A DNA stretch of 5,089 bases from an uncultured Chromatiaceae bacterium. GTDB taxonomy: Bacteria; Pseudomonadota; Gammaproteobacteria; Enterobacterales; Alteromonadaceae. The translations under genes and the position numbers were made by a program. Below, in pieces: positions 1 to 5,089 of the stretch (position 1 is the stretch's first letter; each line of letters opens with the position of its first letter). The DNA is taken from the NCBI GenBank assembly GCA_946482615.1, contig CAMLSF010000224.1, positions 1 through 5,089 of the forward strand. The letters are read 5' to 3'. Under the pieces are notes generated by a model. The model was not told where the DNA came from. It did not search any database and was given only the letters and a program-made list of their open reading frames with translations.

Positions 1-1149
1 TATTGCCAAGAGCTGAAAGAGCAGGGCCATGAAGCCATGGTGCAGCAAAAAACCGGTTTGCTGCTCGACCCTTATTTTTCCGCCAGCAAAATTCAATGGT
101 TACTTACTCACAACACAGATGTACAGCAGGCGTTGGCCGACAATGAACTGGCCTTTGGCACCATAGATAGTTTTTTGCTCTGGCGTTTAACATCGGGGCA
201 AGTGCATGCCACAGACACCACCAATGCCAGCCGTACTTTATTGCTGAATATTCAAAGCCTGAATTGGGACCAGGAACTGCTGCAGTTGTTTGGTGTACCG
301 GAGCAGATCCTGCCGCAGGTAAAACAAAGTGCTGATAGCTATGGCTTGTGTGATACCCGCTTATTTGGTTTGGCCTTGCCTGTGCTGGCGCTGGTGGGCG
401 ATCAGCAAGCTGCGGCTTTAGGTCAGGGCTGTATCAGGGCCGGGTCGTTAAAAAGTACTTATGGCACAGGCTGTTTTGCCTTATTAAATACCGGTTGCAG
501 CCCGTTATTTTCCAAACACAGATTACTCACTACTGTAGCTTTTACTGTGCAGGGCCAAACTTTTTATGCGCTGGAAGGCGCCATTTTTGTTGCTGGTGCT
601 GCGGTGAAATGGCTGCGGGATCAGCTGGGTGTTATTCGTGAAGCCAGTGAAACCGAAGCTTTGGCGCACAGTTTGCCGGACAACGGCGGTGTCTATTTAG
701 TACCGGCTTTTACCGGATTAGGCGCTCCTCACTGGCAACCTGAAGCCCGTGCAGCTTTGGTCGGCATGACACTGGGCACAGGCAAAGCACATTTAGCCCG
801 TGCTGCTTTGGAAGCTGTGGTGTATCAGACTGCTGATTTACTCTCCGCTATGTTGGCTGATGGGGCAAAAGCAGAGCAACTGCAAATAGATGGTGGCATG
901 GTGGCGAACAACTGGCTCTGCCAGCATCTGGCCGATGTGCTGAATGTGCCTGTGCTTAAACCCAGTCAAAACGAAGCCTCTGCTTATGGCGCTTCGGTAC
1001 TGGCCGGAGTAGCACTGGGCTGGTTTGAAAGTCTGGCGGATGTGCAATTCAGTTCTGATGCGCAACAGTTTTTACCGCAGATGTCAGCCGATAAACGCCA
1101 GCAGTTGCTAAGTGGCTGGCAGAAAGCTTTGGCTTCTGTGCTGCAGTAG
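1..1149 (+). CDS. glpK: Glycerol kinase, C-terminal part (5' end outside window)
   Basis: Cytosolic FGGY-family kinase that phosphorylates glycerol to sn-glycerol 3-phosphate with ATP. The frame is open from base 1, so the Met at base 37 is internal; about 110 N-terminal residues of a roughly 500-residue enzyme are missing, including the first phosphate-binding loop and the Arg/Glu/Trp glycerol contacts. Visible residues (base 1 = residue 1) include FGGY signature 1 (YFSASKIQWLLTH, from residue 25), whose Tyr25 matches the E. coli glycerol-binding Tyr135; the catalytic-base motif GDQQAA with Asp134 (E. coli Asp245); YGTGCF with Phe159 (E. coli Phe270); the second FGGY signature around ARAALVGMTLG; and the nucleotide-site motif DGGMVANN. 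The E. coli fructose-1,6-bisphosphate loop and the IIA-Glc docking segment are not conserved (see findings). The TAG stop is followed immediately by a terminator, so this is the last gene of its transcript. The gene symbol rests on close resemblance to E. coli GlpK. Confidence 0.95.
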   Translation, partial: YCQELKEQGHEAMVQQKTGLLLDPYFSASKIQWLLTHNTDVQQALADNELAFGTIDSFLLWRLTSGQVHATDTTNASRTLLLNIQSLNWDQELLQLFGVPEQILPQVKQSADSYGLCDTRLFGLALPVLALVGDQQAAALGQGCIRAGSLKSTYGTGCFALLNTGCSPLFSKHRLLTTVAFTVQGQTFYALEGAIFVAGAAVKWLRDQLGVIREASETEALAHSLPDNGGVYLVPAFTGLGAPHWQPEARAALVGMTLGTGKAHLARAALEAVVYQTADLLSAMLADGAKAEQLQIDGGMVANNWLCQHLADVLNVPVLKPSQNEASAYGASVLAGVALGWFESLADVQFSSDAQQFLPQMSADKRQQLLSGWQKALASVLQ

Positions 1150-1176
1150 GGGCGACCTTTATGGTCGCCCGTTTTT
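1150..1176 (+). terminator. Rho-independent terminator of glpK
   Basis: A perfect 8-bp stem, GGGCGACC (1150-1157) with GGTCGCCC (1163-1170), encloses a 5-base TTTAT loop and is followed by G and five T (1172-1176). It begins on the base after the glpK stop codon. On the minus strand the hairpin lies downstream of the convergent symporter gene, but there it is followed by CCTACTGC rather than a T-run, so efficient intrinsic termination is expected only for glpK. Confidence 0.93.
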
Positions 1177-1190
1177 CATCTGCGCCTATT

Positions 1191-2066
1191 CTAAACAAGG
1201 CTGCTTTGAAGTTTATTTTTGCGTAACACCCATACTGTAAACACACTAGCCGTCATAAACATCAACAAGCTATAAACGCTGGGGGCTATCGACATGGCGC
1301 TGTTTTGTAAAATGCCTGTGGTGATCATCAAGGCTAAGGTGCCATTTTGCAGCCCTACTTCAAGGCAAATGGTTCTGGCTTGTTTTTCCTGCTGCAGTAA
1401 CAACCGGCCAGCCCAATAACCTGCAACCATGGTCAGCACATTTAAAGCCAAAGCTGCAGGTCCGGTTTTCTGTAAAAACAGCCACAGATCCGCACCCAGA
1501 TCAGTGGCTATGCTGATGATCAACAACACCAGAACTATCACTGAAAAGCGGCTGATCAGGGGTTGAAGACGGGCTGAAGCTTCAGGCCATTTAAAGTTAA
1601 ACCACATGCCAAGCAACACAGGCAGTACACCCACCAGCATTAAGGTCAGCCAGGTTTTTAACAATGGCAGCTGGAACGAAGTGTTTTCCCCAAGGAAGAG
1701 TTCTATGGCCCATGCCGCCAGCAGTGGCAAGGAAAAAGGCGTAACAAAACCAACCAGTGCTGTTAATGCAACGGACAAACCCACATCAGCTTTGGCTAAG
1801 TAACTGTACAGATTGGACGTGGTGCCACCCGGGCACAACGCCAGAATAAACAAACCCACAGCCAGTTCAGCTTGCAGATCAAACAGATAAATCACCAACA
1901 AAGCAGTGGCAGGCAGCAGGAATAACTGCGCCAAAGCGCCAACAAAAAATGCTTTGGGCTGACGGGCCACTTCAGTGAAGTTGGCAGGCCGCAACGTCAT
2001 CCCCACGCCTGTCATAATCAGTATTAGGGCTATGGGTAAACCAATCTGGGTTAGCGCTTCAAACAT
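1191..2066 (-). CDS. Bile acid:sodium symporter (BASS/SBF) family carrier
   Basis: Inner-membrane protein of 291 residues, a usual length for bacterial BASS carriers, with about nine to ten hydrophobic helices. Such carriers move organic anions (bile acids, pyruvate, pantoate and other 2-keto or carboxylic acids) with Na+. Sodium-site residues known from the Neisseria ASBT structure can be placed: Gln47 (ASBT Gln77), Ser84-Asn85 in PGGTTSN (Ser114-Asn115), Ser98 and Thr102 in SVALT (Ser128, Thr132), all at a constant offset of 30, then Glu236 and Gln240 in EVGLQN (Glu260, Gln264). Sodium coupling is therefore well supported, but the substrate cannot be read from the sequence. ATG 2066-2064 is preceded by a weak GAAGAA ribosome site (2081-2076, spacing 9). 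The gene converges on glpK and diverges from padR; its own promoter is not clear. The TAG stop is at 1193-1191. It is probably a single-gene transcript. Confidence 0.92.
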   Translation of the reverse strand: MFEALTQIGLPIALILIMTGVGMTLRPANFTEVARQPKAFFVGALAQLFLLPATALLVIYLFDLQAELAVGLFILALCPGGTTSNLYSYLAKADVGLSVALTALVGFVTPFSLPLLAAWAIELFLGENTSFQLPLLKTWLTLMLVGVLPVLLGMWFNFKWPEASARLQPLISRFSVIVLVLLIISIATDLGADLWLFLQKTGPAALALNVLTMVAGYWAGRLLLQQEKQARTICLEVGLQNGTLALMITTGILQNSAMSIAPSVYSLLMFMTASVFTVWVLRKNKLQSSLV

Positions 2067-2104
2067 TTTTAATTATTCTTCAAAGAGATAGTGAGATTAC
2101 CCTA

Positions 2105-2147
2105 ACTTGAATTTCCTGACTGAGCAAGAGTTGCACAACGCTCAAGT
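2105..2147. repeat. Nested inverted repeats upstream of the symporter gene
   Basis: ACTTGA (2105-2110) is mirrored by TCAAGT (2142-2147). Inside, TGAGC (2121-2125) is mirrored by GCTCA (2140-2144), and GTTG-CA-CAAC (2130-2139) forms an inner palindrome. The arms at 2142-2144 are shared, so the outer and middle pairings are alternatives. The element lies 39-81 bases upstream of the symporter start, where it could be an operator or a leader hairpin. No regulator can be named. Confidence 0.4.
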
Positions 2148-2180
2148 CTGTAACACGGCGATTTCACCGCGACTTCTTAG

Positions 2181-2235
2181 ATAAATAACTAAATATTATT
2201 ATTTTTCATGCATTTAAGTTTTGTTTAAAAAATAA
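2181..2235. other. Very AT-rich block between divergent genes
   Basis: Only 6 of 55 bases are G or C. The block ends directly upstream of the proposed padR -35 element at 2238, a position suited to an UP element or to binding of a nucleoid protein such as H-NS. Composition and position are seen; the role is inferred. No gene is visible in the surrounding intergenic region 2067-2323. Confidence 0.45.
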
Positions 2236-2237
2236 GC

Positions 2238-2266
2238 TTGCGCTCTTACTGTGTCGTGCCTAGTAT
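2238..2266 (+). promoter_or_regulatory. Candidate sigma70 promoter of the padR operon
   Basis: TTGCGC (2238-2243) and TAGTAT (2261-2266) are separated by exactly 17 bases and match the consensus at 3 of 6 and 4 of 6 positions. A start near 2273 would give a leader of about 50 bases. The match is modest, but the AT-rich block upstream and the CTGTG/CACAG repeats placed over the start support it. Confidence 0.42.
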
Positions 2267-2300
2267 TTGCTGTGTGGCGCACAGTGTGTGTGGCACAGTA
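2247..2300. promoter_or_regulatory. Candidate PadR operator cluster (CTGTG/CACAG repeats)
   Basis: A near-perfect 15-bp palindrome with arms CTGTG (2270-2274) and CACAG (2280-2284) covers the predicted transcription start. An outer pair of longer arms, TACTGTG (2247-2253) and CACAGTA (2294-2300), flanks it, and CACA-G-TGTG (2280-2288) is a further small palindrome. The two CTGTG half-sites are 21 bases apart, about two helical turns, so they face the same side of the DNA; the first falls in the promoter spacer. PadR-family dimers commonly repress their own promoters from such palindromes, so self-regulation by the adjacent gene is the natural reading. The repeats are seen; the binder is inferred. 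Confidence 0.45.
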
Positions 2301-2323
2301 TCAGTGATTGAACAGGATTTTTT

Positions 2324-2704
2324 ATGACCTCATCACAGCTGGACAAAATGCGACTGGAACTGCGCCGCGGTGTGCTGGTGCTGGCCGTTCTGGCCTCGTT
2401 GAAGCAACCACATTATGGCTATTCGCTTAGAAAGCAACTGCAGGACAGAGGCATCGATATAGACGAAGGCACTTTGTATCCGCTGGTGCGGCGTTTAGCT
2501 GAACAAGGTTTGCTGGATAGCGAATGGCAACAGGCCGAAGGCCGTGAGCGGCGTTATTACCTGTTGTCAGAACAAGGCAAAGAGCTGCTGGCACAACTGA
2601 CCGACGAATGGCTGCAACTGAATTCAGCTTTGGCTCCTTTGCTCACTGAAAGTAAAGAGCTAAGCCAAAGCCCGGAGCACAATCAAAGCGGGGAGACAGA
2701 ATAA
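2324..2704 (+). CDS. PadR-family transcriptional repressor
   Basis: Small cytosolic DNA-binding protein of 126 residues with a single PadR winged-helix domain at about residues 11-90. Order: helix 1 (LRRGVLVLAVLASL), the typical HYGYSLRKQL of helix 2 (30-39), recognition helix in DEGTLYPLVRRLAEQGLL (47-64), and a wing ending in RERRYYLLSEQGKE (74-87), the family's usual ERRYY-L-T/S-x-x-G pattern. A short C-terminal helix (88-107) fits the compact PadR subfamily and would form the dimer. The polar tail after 108 looks disordered. ATG 2324 is chosen because AGGA (2314-2317) lies 6 bases upstream; Met9 lacks such a site. The stop TAA overlaps the next start by one base (TAATG), so the two products are probably made in a coupled way. 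The likely target is its own promoter at 2247-2300. The inducing signal is unknown. Confidence 0.93.
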   Translation: MTSSQLDKMRLELRRGVLVLAVLASLKQPHYGYSLRKQLQDRGIDIDEGTLYPLVRRLAEQGLLDSEWQQAEGRERRYYLLSEQGKELLAQLTDEWLQLNSALAPLLTESKELSQSPEHNQSGETE

Positions 2705-3657
2705 TGGAATTGGTAGAACGTTATGTGGCTGCGGTGCAGCGCGAGTTACCTGAATCGAAAAGACAGGAAATAGGCCGAGAACTCAATGCCAATATTATGG
2801 ATCAGCTCGATGCGCTGAAAGAGCAGCAGGGCCGGTTGTCGGAGGATGATGTGGCTGCAGCTTTAAAGCAGATGGGACGCCCCAGAACTGTGGCTTACCA
2901 GTTTGTTCCGCCTAAAGCTTTAGTGGCGGCCGAAGACATGCCTTTGCTAAAGCACACTTTGTATATGGTGTTAGGAGTGCTTTTTGTATTGCAGGTGATA
3001 GGGGCTACAACTCATTGGCTGGGCAGTAGTGACGGCAATTTAATCCGCTTTATGTTGCAGCTGACTGCTGGTTTTATGGCTGATGCCTGTTTTGCTTTTA
3101 CTGCCATAGTGCTGAGTTTTGCTGCAATCAATGGCAGTGGACATAAGCTGGGCAATTGCCCGGGCAAAGACTGGTCGCCTAAAGAGTTGCCTAAAGCAGA
3201 TTTGGGCTGGCAGCATATCAGCCTGAGCGACATCTTTAGCGATCTGGCGACCTGTATCTTTTTATTAGTGGTGATTTGGTATCCGCTCTGGATGAACCCG
3301 GCAGAATTTGCTGCCCGTAGTGTGACTTTTAGCGATACGGCGTTATTGATGCTGCAATGGTTTAGCCCTGTGATAGTTTTGTCTGTGTTGCTGAGTTTAT
3401 GGCAGCTACAGCAACGCATCTGGAACCGCAGCCTGCTGCTTGGCAACATTGCAGTCAATGCCGCTTTTACTGTGTTTTTAGTGGTGTTTGCTTGTAGTGG
3501 TCCATTGTTACAGCCTGGCCCCGCTGAGCTAAATAGCTTGTTTACCGTGCTGCAGCTGGAGAAAGGCTTCAGTTATGGCTTGTTGATCACGGCCTGCTTT
3601 CCAGGGTATGAAGTGGTCAGGGATCTGCTGAGGTTAAAGCGTCTGAACTCAGTTTGA
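2704..3657 (+). CDS. PadR-coupled membrane protein with helical HAAS/DUF1700-like N-terminal domain
   Basis: Protein of 317 residues. Residues 1-68 form a soluble helical domain (ERYVAAVQRELPESKR, then a second helix, then SEDDVAAALKQMGRP and VAYQF) of the type seen at the N-terminus of membrane proteins encoded next to PadR regulators. The rest carries about six hydrophobic segments: near 83-105, 115-141, 179-197, 212-234, 243-266 and 288-303. The loop at 143-170 is polar and holds His147 and Cys152. No signal peptide or catalytic motif is seen. The ribosome site GGGGAG (2690-2695) sits 8 bases before the ATG, inside the end of padR. The pairing suggests a membrane sensor or modulator acting with PadR, possibly by holding or releasing it, but the biochemical role of such proteins is largely unknown and nothing here shows the signal. 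I recognise the domain type and the context, not a named gene. Confidence 0.8.
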   Translation: MELVERYVAAVQRELPESKRQEIGRELNANIMDQLDALKEQQGRLSEDDVAAALKQMGRPRTVAYQFVPPKALVAAEDMPLLKHTLYMVLGVLFVLQVIGATTHWLGSSDGNLIRFMLQLTAGFMADACFAFTAIVLSFAAINGSGHKLGNCPGKDWSPKELPKADLGWQHISLSDIFSDLATCIFLLVVIWYPLWMNPAEFAARSVTFSDTALLMLQWFSPVIVLSVLLSLWQLQQRIWNRSLLLGNIAVNAAFTVFLVVFACSGPLLQPGPAELNSLFTVLQLEKGFSYGLLITACFPGYEVVRDLLRLKRLNSV

Positions 3658-3659
3658 TT

Positions 3660-3688
3660 GGGGGGCTGATTAGGGGGCGGGTTTGGGG
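3660..3688 (+). other. G-quadruplex motif in the gap after the PadR-coupled gene
   Basis: Four G-runs occur on the + strand: six G (3660-3665), five G (3673-3677), three G (3679-3681) and four G (3685-3688), with loops of 7, 1 and 3 bases. This satisfies the standard pattern of four runs of three or more G with loops of 1-7. It begins two bases after the TGA stop at 3655-3657 and ends four bases before a candidate -35 element. It would form in the transcript of the upstream genes as well as in the DNA. Folding and function are not shown. Confidence 0.6.
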
Positions 3689-3691
3689 CTG

Positions 3692-3720
3692 TTGATTTCA
3701 CCACACAACATCCCCATAAC
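3692..3720 (+). promoter_or_regulatory. Candidate sigma70 promoter for the MAPEG-ABC genes
   Basis: TTGATT (3692-3697) and CATAAC (3715-3720) are 17 bases apart and each matches the consensus at 4 of 6 positions. Transcription would start near 3727 and give a leader of about 33 bases. This would let the MAPEG and exporter genes be expressed separately from the padR operon; no intrinsic terminator is seen between them, so read-through is also possible. Confidence 0.45.
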
Positions 3721-3753
3721 CTTCAAAGGCAATCCGCCTTCCCTTACTGAAGG
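3720..3753 (+). promoter_or_regulatory. Possible hairpin covering the MAPEG ribosome binding site
   Basis: CCTTC (3720-3724) can pair with GAAGG (3749-3753), the ribosome site that lies 6 bases before ATG 3760. Within it AAGGC (3726-3730) pairs with GCCTT (3736-3740). A shorter alternative, CCTT-ACTG-AAGG (3742-3753), also hides the site. The stems are short (4-5 bp), so the structure is marginal. A transcript starting near 3727 would lack the outer arm, whereas a read-through transcript would include it. Confidence 0.3.
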
Positions 3754-3759
3754 TTTATT

Positions 3760-4158
3760 ATGGCTTTACATCTTCCTGCTGTTGTTACCTTGTTGGCACT
3801 TTTATTATTTATCTACAGCTTTCTGGCCGTTGGTGTAGCGCGGAAGAAATATGGGGTGGCAGCGCCGGCTACTACAGGTCCGGCACAATTTGAGCTGGTG
3901 TACAGAGTGCAGATGAATACGCTGGAGCAACTGGTGGTGTTTTTACCTGCGCTGTGGTTATTCAGTGACTATGTCAGCCCACTCTGGGCCGGGATTTTGG
4001 GCTTCGTCTGGTTGGCGGGCCGGGTGTTGTATTCTGTCAGTTATATCAAGGATCCAAAAAGCCGGGGACCAGGTTTTGTCATTAGTTTTCTTGCCTCGCT
4101 GATGCTGATCCTTGGTACTGCTGTGGCTATAGTGATGCGCATAGCGGCAGGATTATAA
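3760..4158 (+). CDS. MAPEG-family membrane protein (glutathione-transferase-like)
   Basis: Integral membrane protein of 132 residues with four helices (about 6-26, 55-72, 74-95, 105-128), the usual MAPEG size and fold; members work as trimers on lipids, peroxides or electrophiles, often with glutathione. The core reads TTGPAQFELVYRVQMNTLE (38-56) and GRVLYSVSY (87-95). Compared from memory with human leukotriene C4 synthase, an ungapped offset of two puts Arg28, Arg49, Gln51, Asn53, Glu56, Arg88, Tyr91, Tyr95 and Arg102 on that enzyme's Arg30, Arg51, Gln53, Asn55, Glu58, Arg90, Tyr93, Tyr97 and catalytic Arg104. Arg31 is replaced by Lys29 and Tyr59 by Gln57. Glutathione binding is therefore plausible, but the reaction is unknown, and many bacterial MAPEG proteins have no assigned activity. 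The GAAGG ribosome site lies 6 bases upstream. Only 3 bases separate the stop from the ABC exporter start, so the two are co-transcribed. Confidence 0.92.
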   Translation: MALHLPAVVTLLALLLFIYSFLAVGVARKKYGVAAPATTGPAQFELVYRVQMNTLEQLVVFLPALWLFSDYVSPLWAGILGFVWLAGRVLYSVSYIKDPKSRGPGFVISFLASLMLILGTAVAIVMRIAAGL

Positions 4159-4161
4159 ATA

Positions 4162-5089
4162 ATGAGCAGCACCACTGTGACCACAGAAGCACAACCTCCA
4201 GTTCAGGCCCCAGCCAAAAAAATTGGTCCGCTTTTTAGCTTACTGCCTTTTTTAACTCCTTATGCCAGCCGTTGGTTGCTGACTTTTATTGCTTTAACAG
4301 TGGCTGCTGTCGCCACTCTGACTTTGCCTGTAGCTTTTCGTTATCTGATTGATGCCGGGTTTTCCAGCGATCAGGCTGGCCATATCGACAAATACTTTTT
4401 AGCTTTGTTTGGTCTTTCTGTGGTGCTGGCTGTGGCCACAGCGCTGCGGTTTTATTATGTGTCCTGGCTGGGTGAGCGGGTCACGGCGGATTTACGCAGC
4501 GCTGTCTATGCTCATGTGGTGAAAATGAGCCCGCAGTTTTTTGAACTGACCAAAACCGGCGAAGTCTTGTCGCGTTTAACCACAGACACCACCTTAATTC
4601 AGGCTGTGGTCGGCACCAGTTTGTCGATGGGCTTACGTAATAGCTTTTTGTTACTCGGCGGTTTGGTGATGCTTTTTGTCACCAGTGCCAAATTAGCCGC
4701 TTACATTTTGTTGACCTTAGTGTTGGTGATTTTGCCGATTTTTTTATTTGGTCGCAAAGTGCGTAAGTTATCGCGTGACAGTCAGGATCGTATTGCCGAT
4801 GCCAGTGCTGTGGCTGGGGAAGTGTTAAACGCTATTCCCACAGTGCAGTCGTACCGGCAGGAACAGCGCGAAACGCTGCGTTTTACTGAATCTGTTGAAA
4901 CTGCCTTTACCACAGCCTTATCCCGCATTCGCGCCCGCTCTATGCTGACCTTAGTGGCCATAGTATTGGTGTTTGGCGCTATCTCTTTTGTGCTTTGGTT
5001 AGGTGCTCAGGCGGTGCTGGCCAATGAAATGACTGGCGGCGAGTTGTCGCAGTTTATTTTGTATGCGGTATTAACAGCTGGTGCTATTG
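4162..5089 (+). CDS. ABC exporter half-transporter (MsbA-related), membrane domain; 3' end outside window
   Basis: The frame opens at ATG 4162, three bases after the MAPEG stop, with AGGA (4149-4152) 9 bases upstream, and stays open to the window edge (309 codons). A polar, Pro/Ala-rich cytosolic tail (1-22) precedes a type I exporter membrane domain: helices near 37-58, 77-100, 157-178, 179-198 and 262-282, with the sixth beginning about 295. The first long cytosolic loop carries ERVTADLRSAVYAHVVKMS (105-123), FFELTKTGEVLSRLTTD (126-142), and the second GRKVRKLSRDSQDRIADAS (197-215), all typical of ABCB/MsbA-like exporters. The ATP-binding domain (Walker A, signature, Walker B) should follow outside the window, giving about 590 residues as a homodimeric half-transporter. 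It most resembles the MsbA-related permease/ATPase fusions of proteobacteria rather than essential MsbA itself. The substrate is unknown; the co-encoded MAPEG protein hints at a lipid or glutathione-linked compound. Confidence 0.92.
   Translation, partial: MSSTTVTTEAQPPVQAPAKKIGPLFSLLPFLTPYASRWLLTFIALTVAAVATLTLPVAFRYLIDAGFSSDQAGHIDKYFLALFGLSVVLAVATALRFYYVSWLGERVTADLRSAVYAHVVKMSPQFFELTKTGEVLSRLTTDTTLIQAVVGTSLSMGLRNSFLLLGGLVMLFVTSAKLAAYILLTLVLVILPIFLFGRKVRKLSRDSQDRIADASAVAGEVLNAIPTVQSYRQEQRETLRFTESVETAFTTALSRIRARSMLTLVAIVLVFGAISFVLWLGAQAVLANEMTGGELSQFILYAVLTAGAI

Noticed and set aside
37..39. ATG at base 37 as the start of glycerol kinase
   Set aside because: The frame is open from base 1 and the preceding residues (YCQELKEQGHEA) continue the family's sequence, so this Met is internal.
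1150..1176. Bidirectional terminator serving both convergent genes
   Set aside because: The T-run exists only on the glpK side; the minus-strand side of the stem is followed by CCTACTGC.
838..1246. Two short minus-strand reading frames over the end of glpK and the terminator
   Set aside because: They lie antisense to clear glycerol kinase motifs or cross a terminator, show no family features, and one overlaps the end of the real symporter gene.
1606..1803. 65-codon plus-strand reading frame inside the symporter gene
   Set aside because: Antisense to sodium-site motifs of a well-recognised carrier; low-complexity product without a convincing ribosome site.
2271..2283. CRP-like site TGTG-N5-CACA upstream of padR
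   Set aside because: The CRP consensus needs TGTGA and TCACA spaced by six bases; the spacing and inner bases do not fit. A PadR operator explains the repeats better.
3012..3458. 148-codon minus-strand reading frame inside the PadR-coupled membrane gene
   Set aside because: Shadow of a gene fixed by its ribosome site, operon overlap and membrane pattern; the product resembles no family I know.
3658..3759. Intrinsic terminator after the PadR-coupled gene
   Set aside because: No stable GC stem followed by a T-run is present; only 4-5 bp stems and the G-runs are seen.

Overview
The window reads as ordinary chromosomal DNA of a gammaproteobacterium. The mid-range GC content, the gene families and the codon use suggest an Alteromonadales or Rheinheimera-like organism, but that genus-level guess is an inference from style and was not tested. 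I see no transposase, integrase, tRNA, rRNA or CRISPR array, and no gene-free stretch longer than about 257 bases.

Layout, left to right. Bases 1-1149 (+) are the C-terminal three quarters of a glycerol kinase (glpK) that enters from outside the window; a strong hairpin terminator (1150-1176) follows its stop codon directly. Converging on it is a minus-strand gene (1191-2066) for a sodium-coupled carrier of the bile acid:sodium symporter (BASS) family. It diverges from the next gene across a 257-base region that holds an inverted repeat, a very AT-rich block and a promoter overlaid by CTGTG/CACAG repeats. From that promoter runs a PadR-family repressor (2324-2704) overlapping by one base a six-helix membrane protein with a PadR-associated helical N-terminal domain (2704-3657). 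A 102-base gap contains a canonical G-quadruplex motif, a plausible sigma70-type promoter and a possible hairpin over the next ribosome binding site. Then come a MAPEG-family membrane protein (3760-4158) and, 3 bases later, an ABC exporter half-transporter (4162 onward) that runs off the right edge before its ATPase domain.

How the genes may work together. PadR and the membrane protein form a tight, translationally coupled pair of a common bacterial design, likely self-regulated through the repeats at the promoter. The MAPEG protein keeps, in an ungapped alignment recalled from memory, the glutathione-contacting residues of human leukotriene C4 synthase. Its near-fusion to an ABC exporter suggests a conjugate-and-export or lipid/electrophile export unit. 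Whether the PadR pair also controls the MAPEG-ABC pair is open; the G-quadruplex and the internal promoter lie exactly at the junction that would decide it.

The most interesting items are the MAPEG-ABC pairing, the G-quadruplex junction, the PadR promoter architecture, and a glycerol kinase that appears to lack both classical allosteric sites of the E. coli enzyme.
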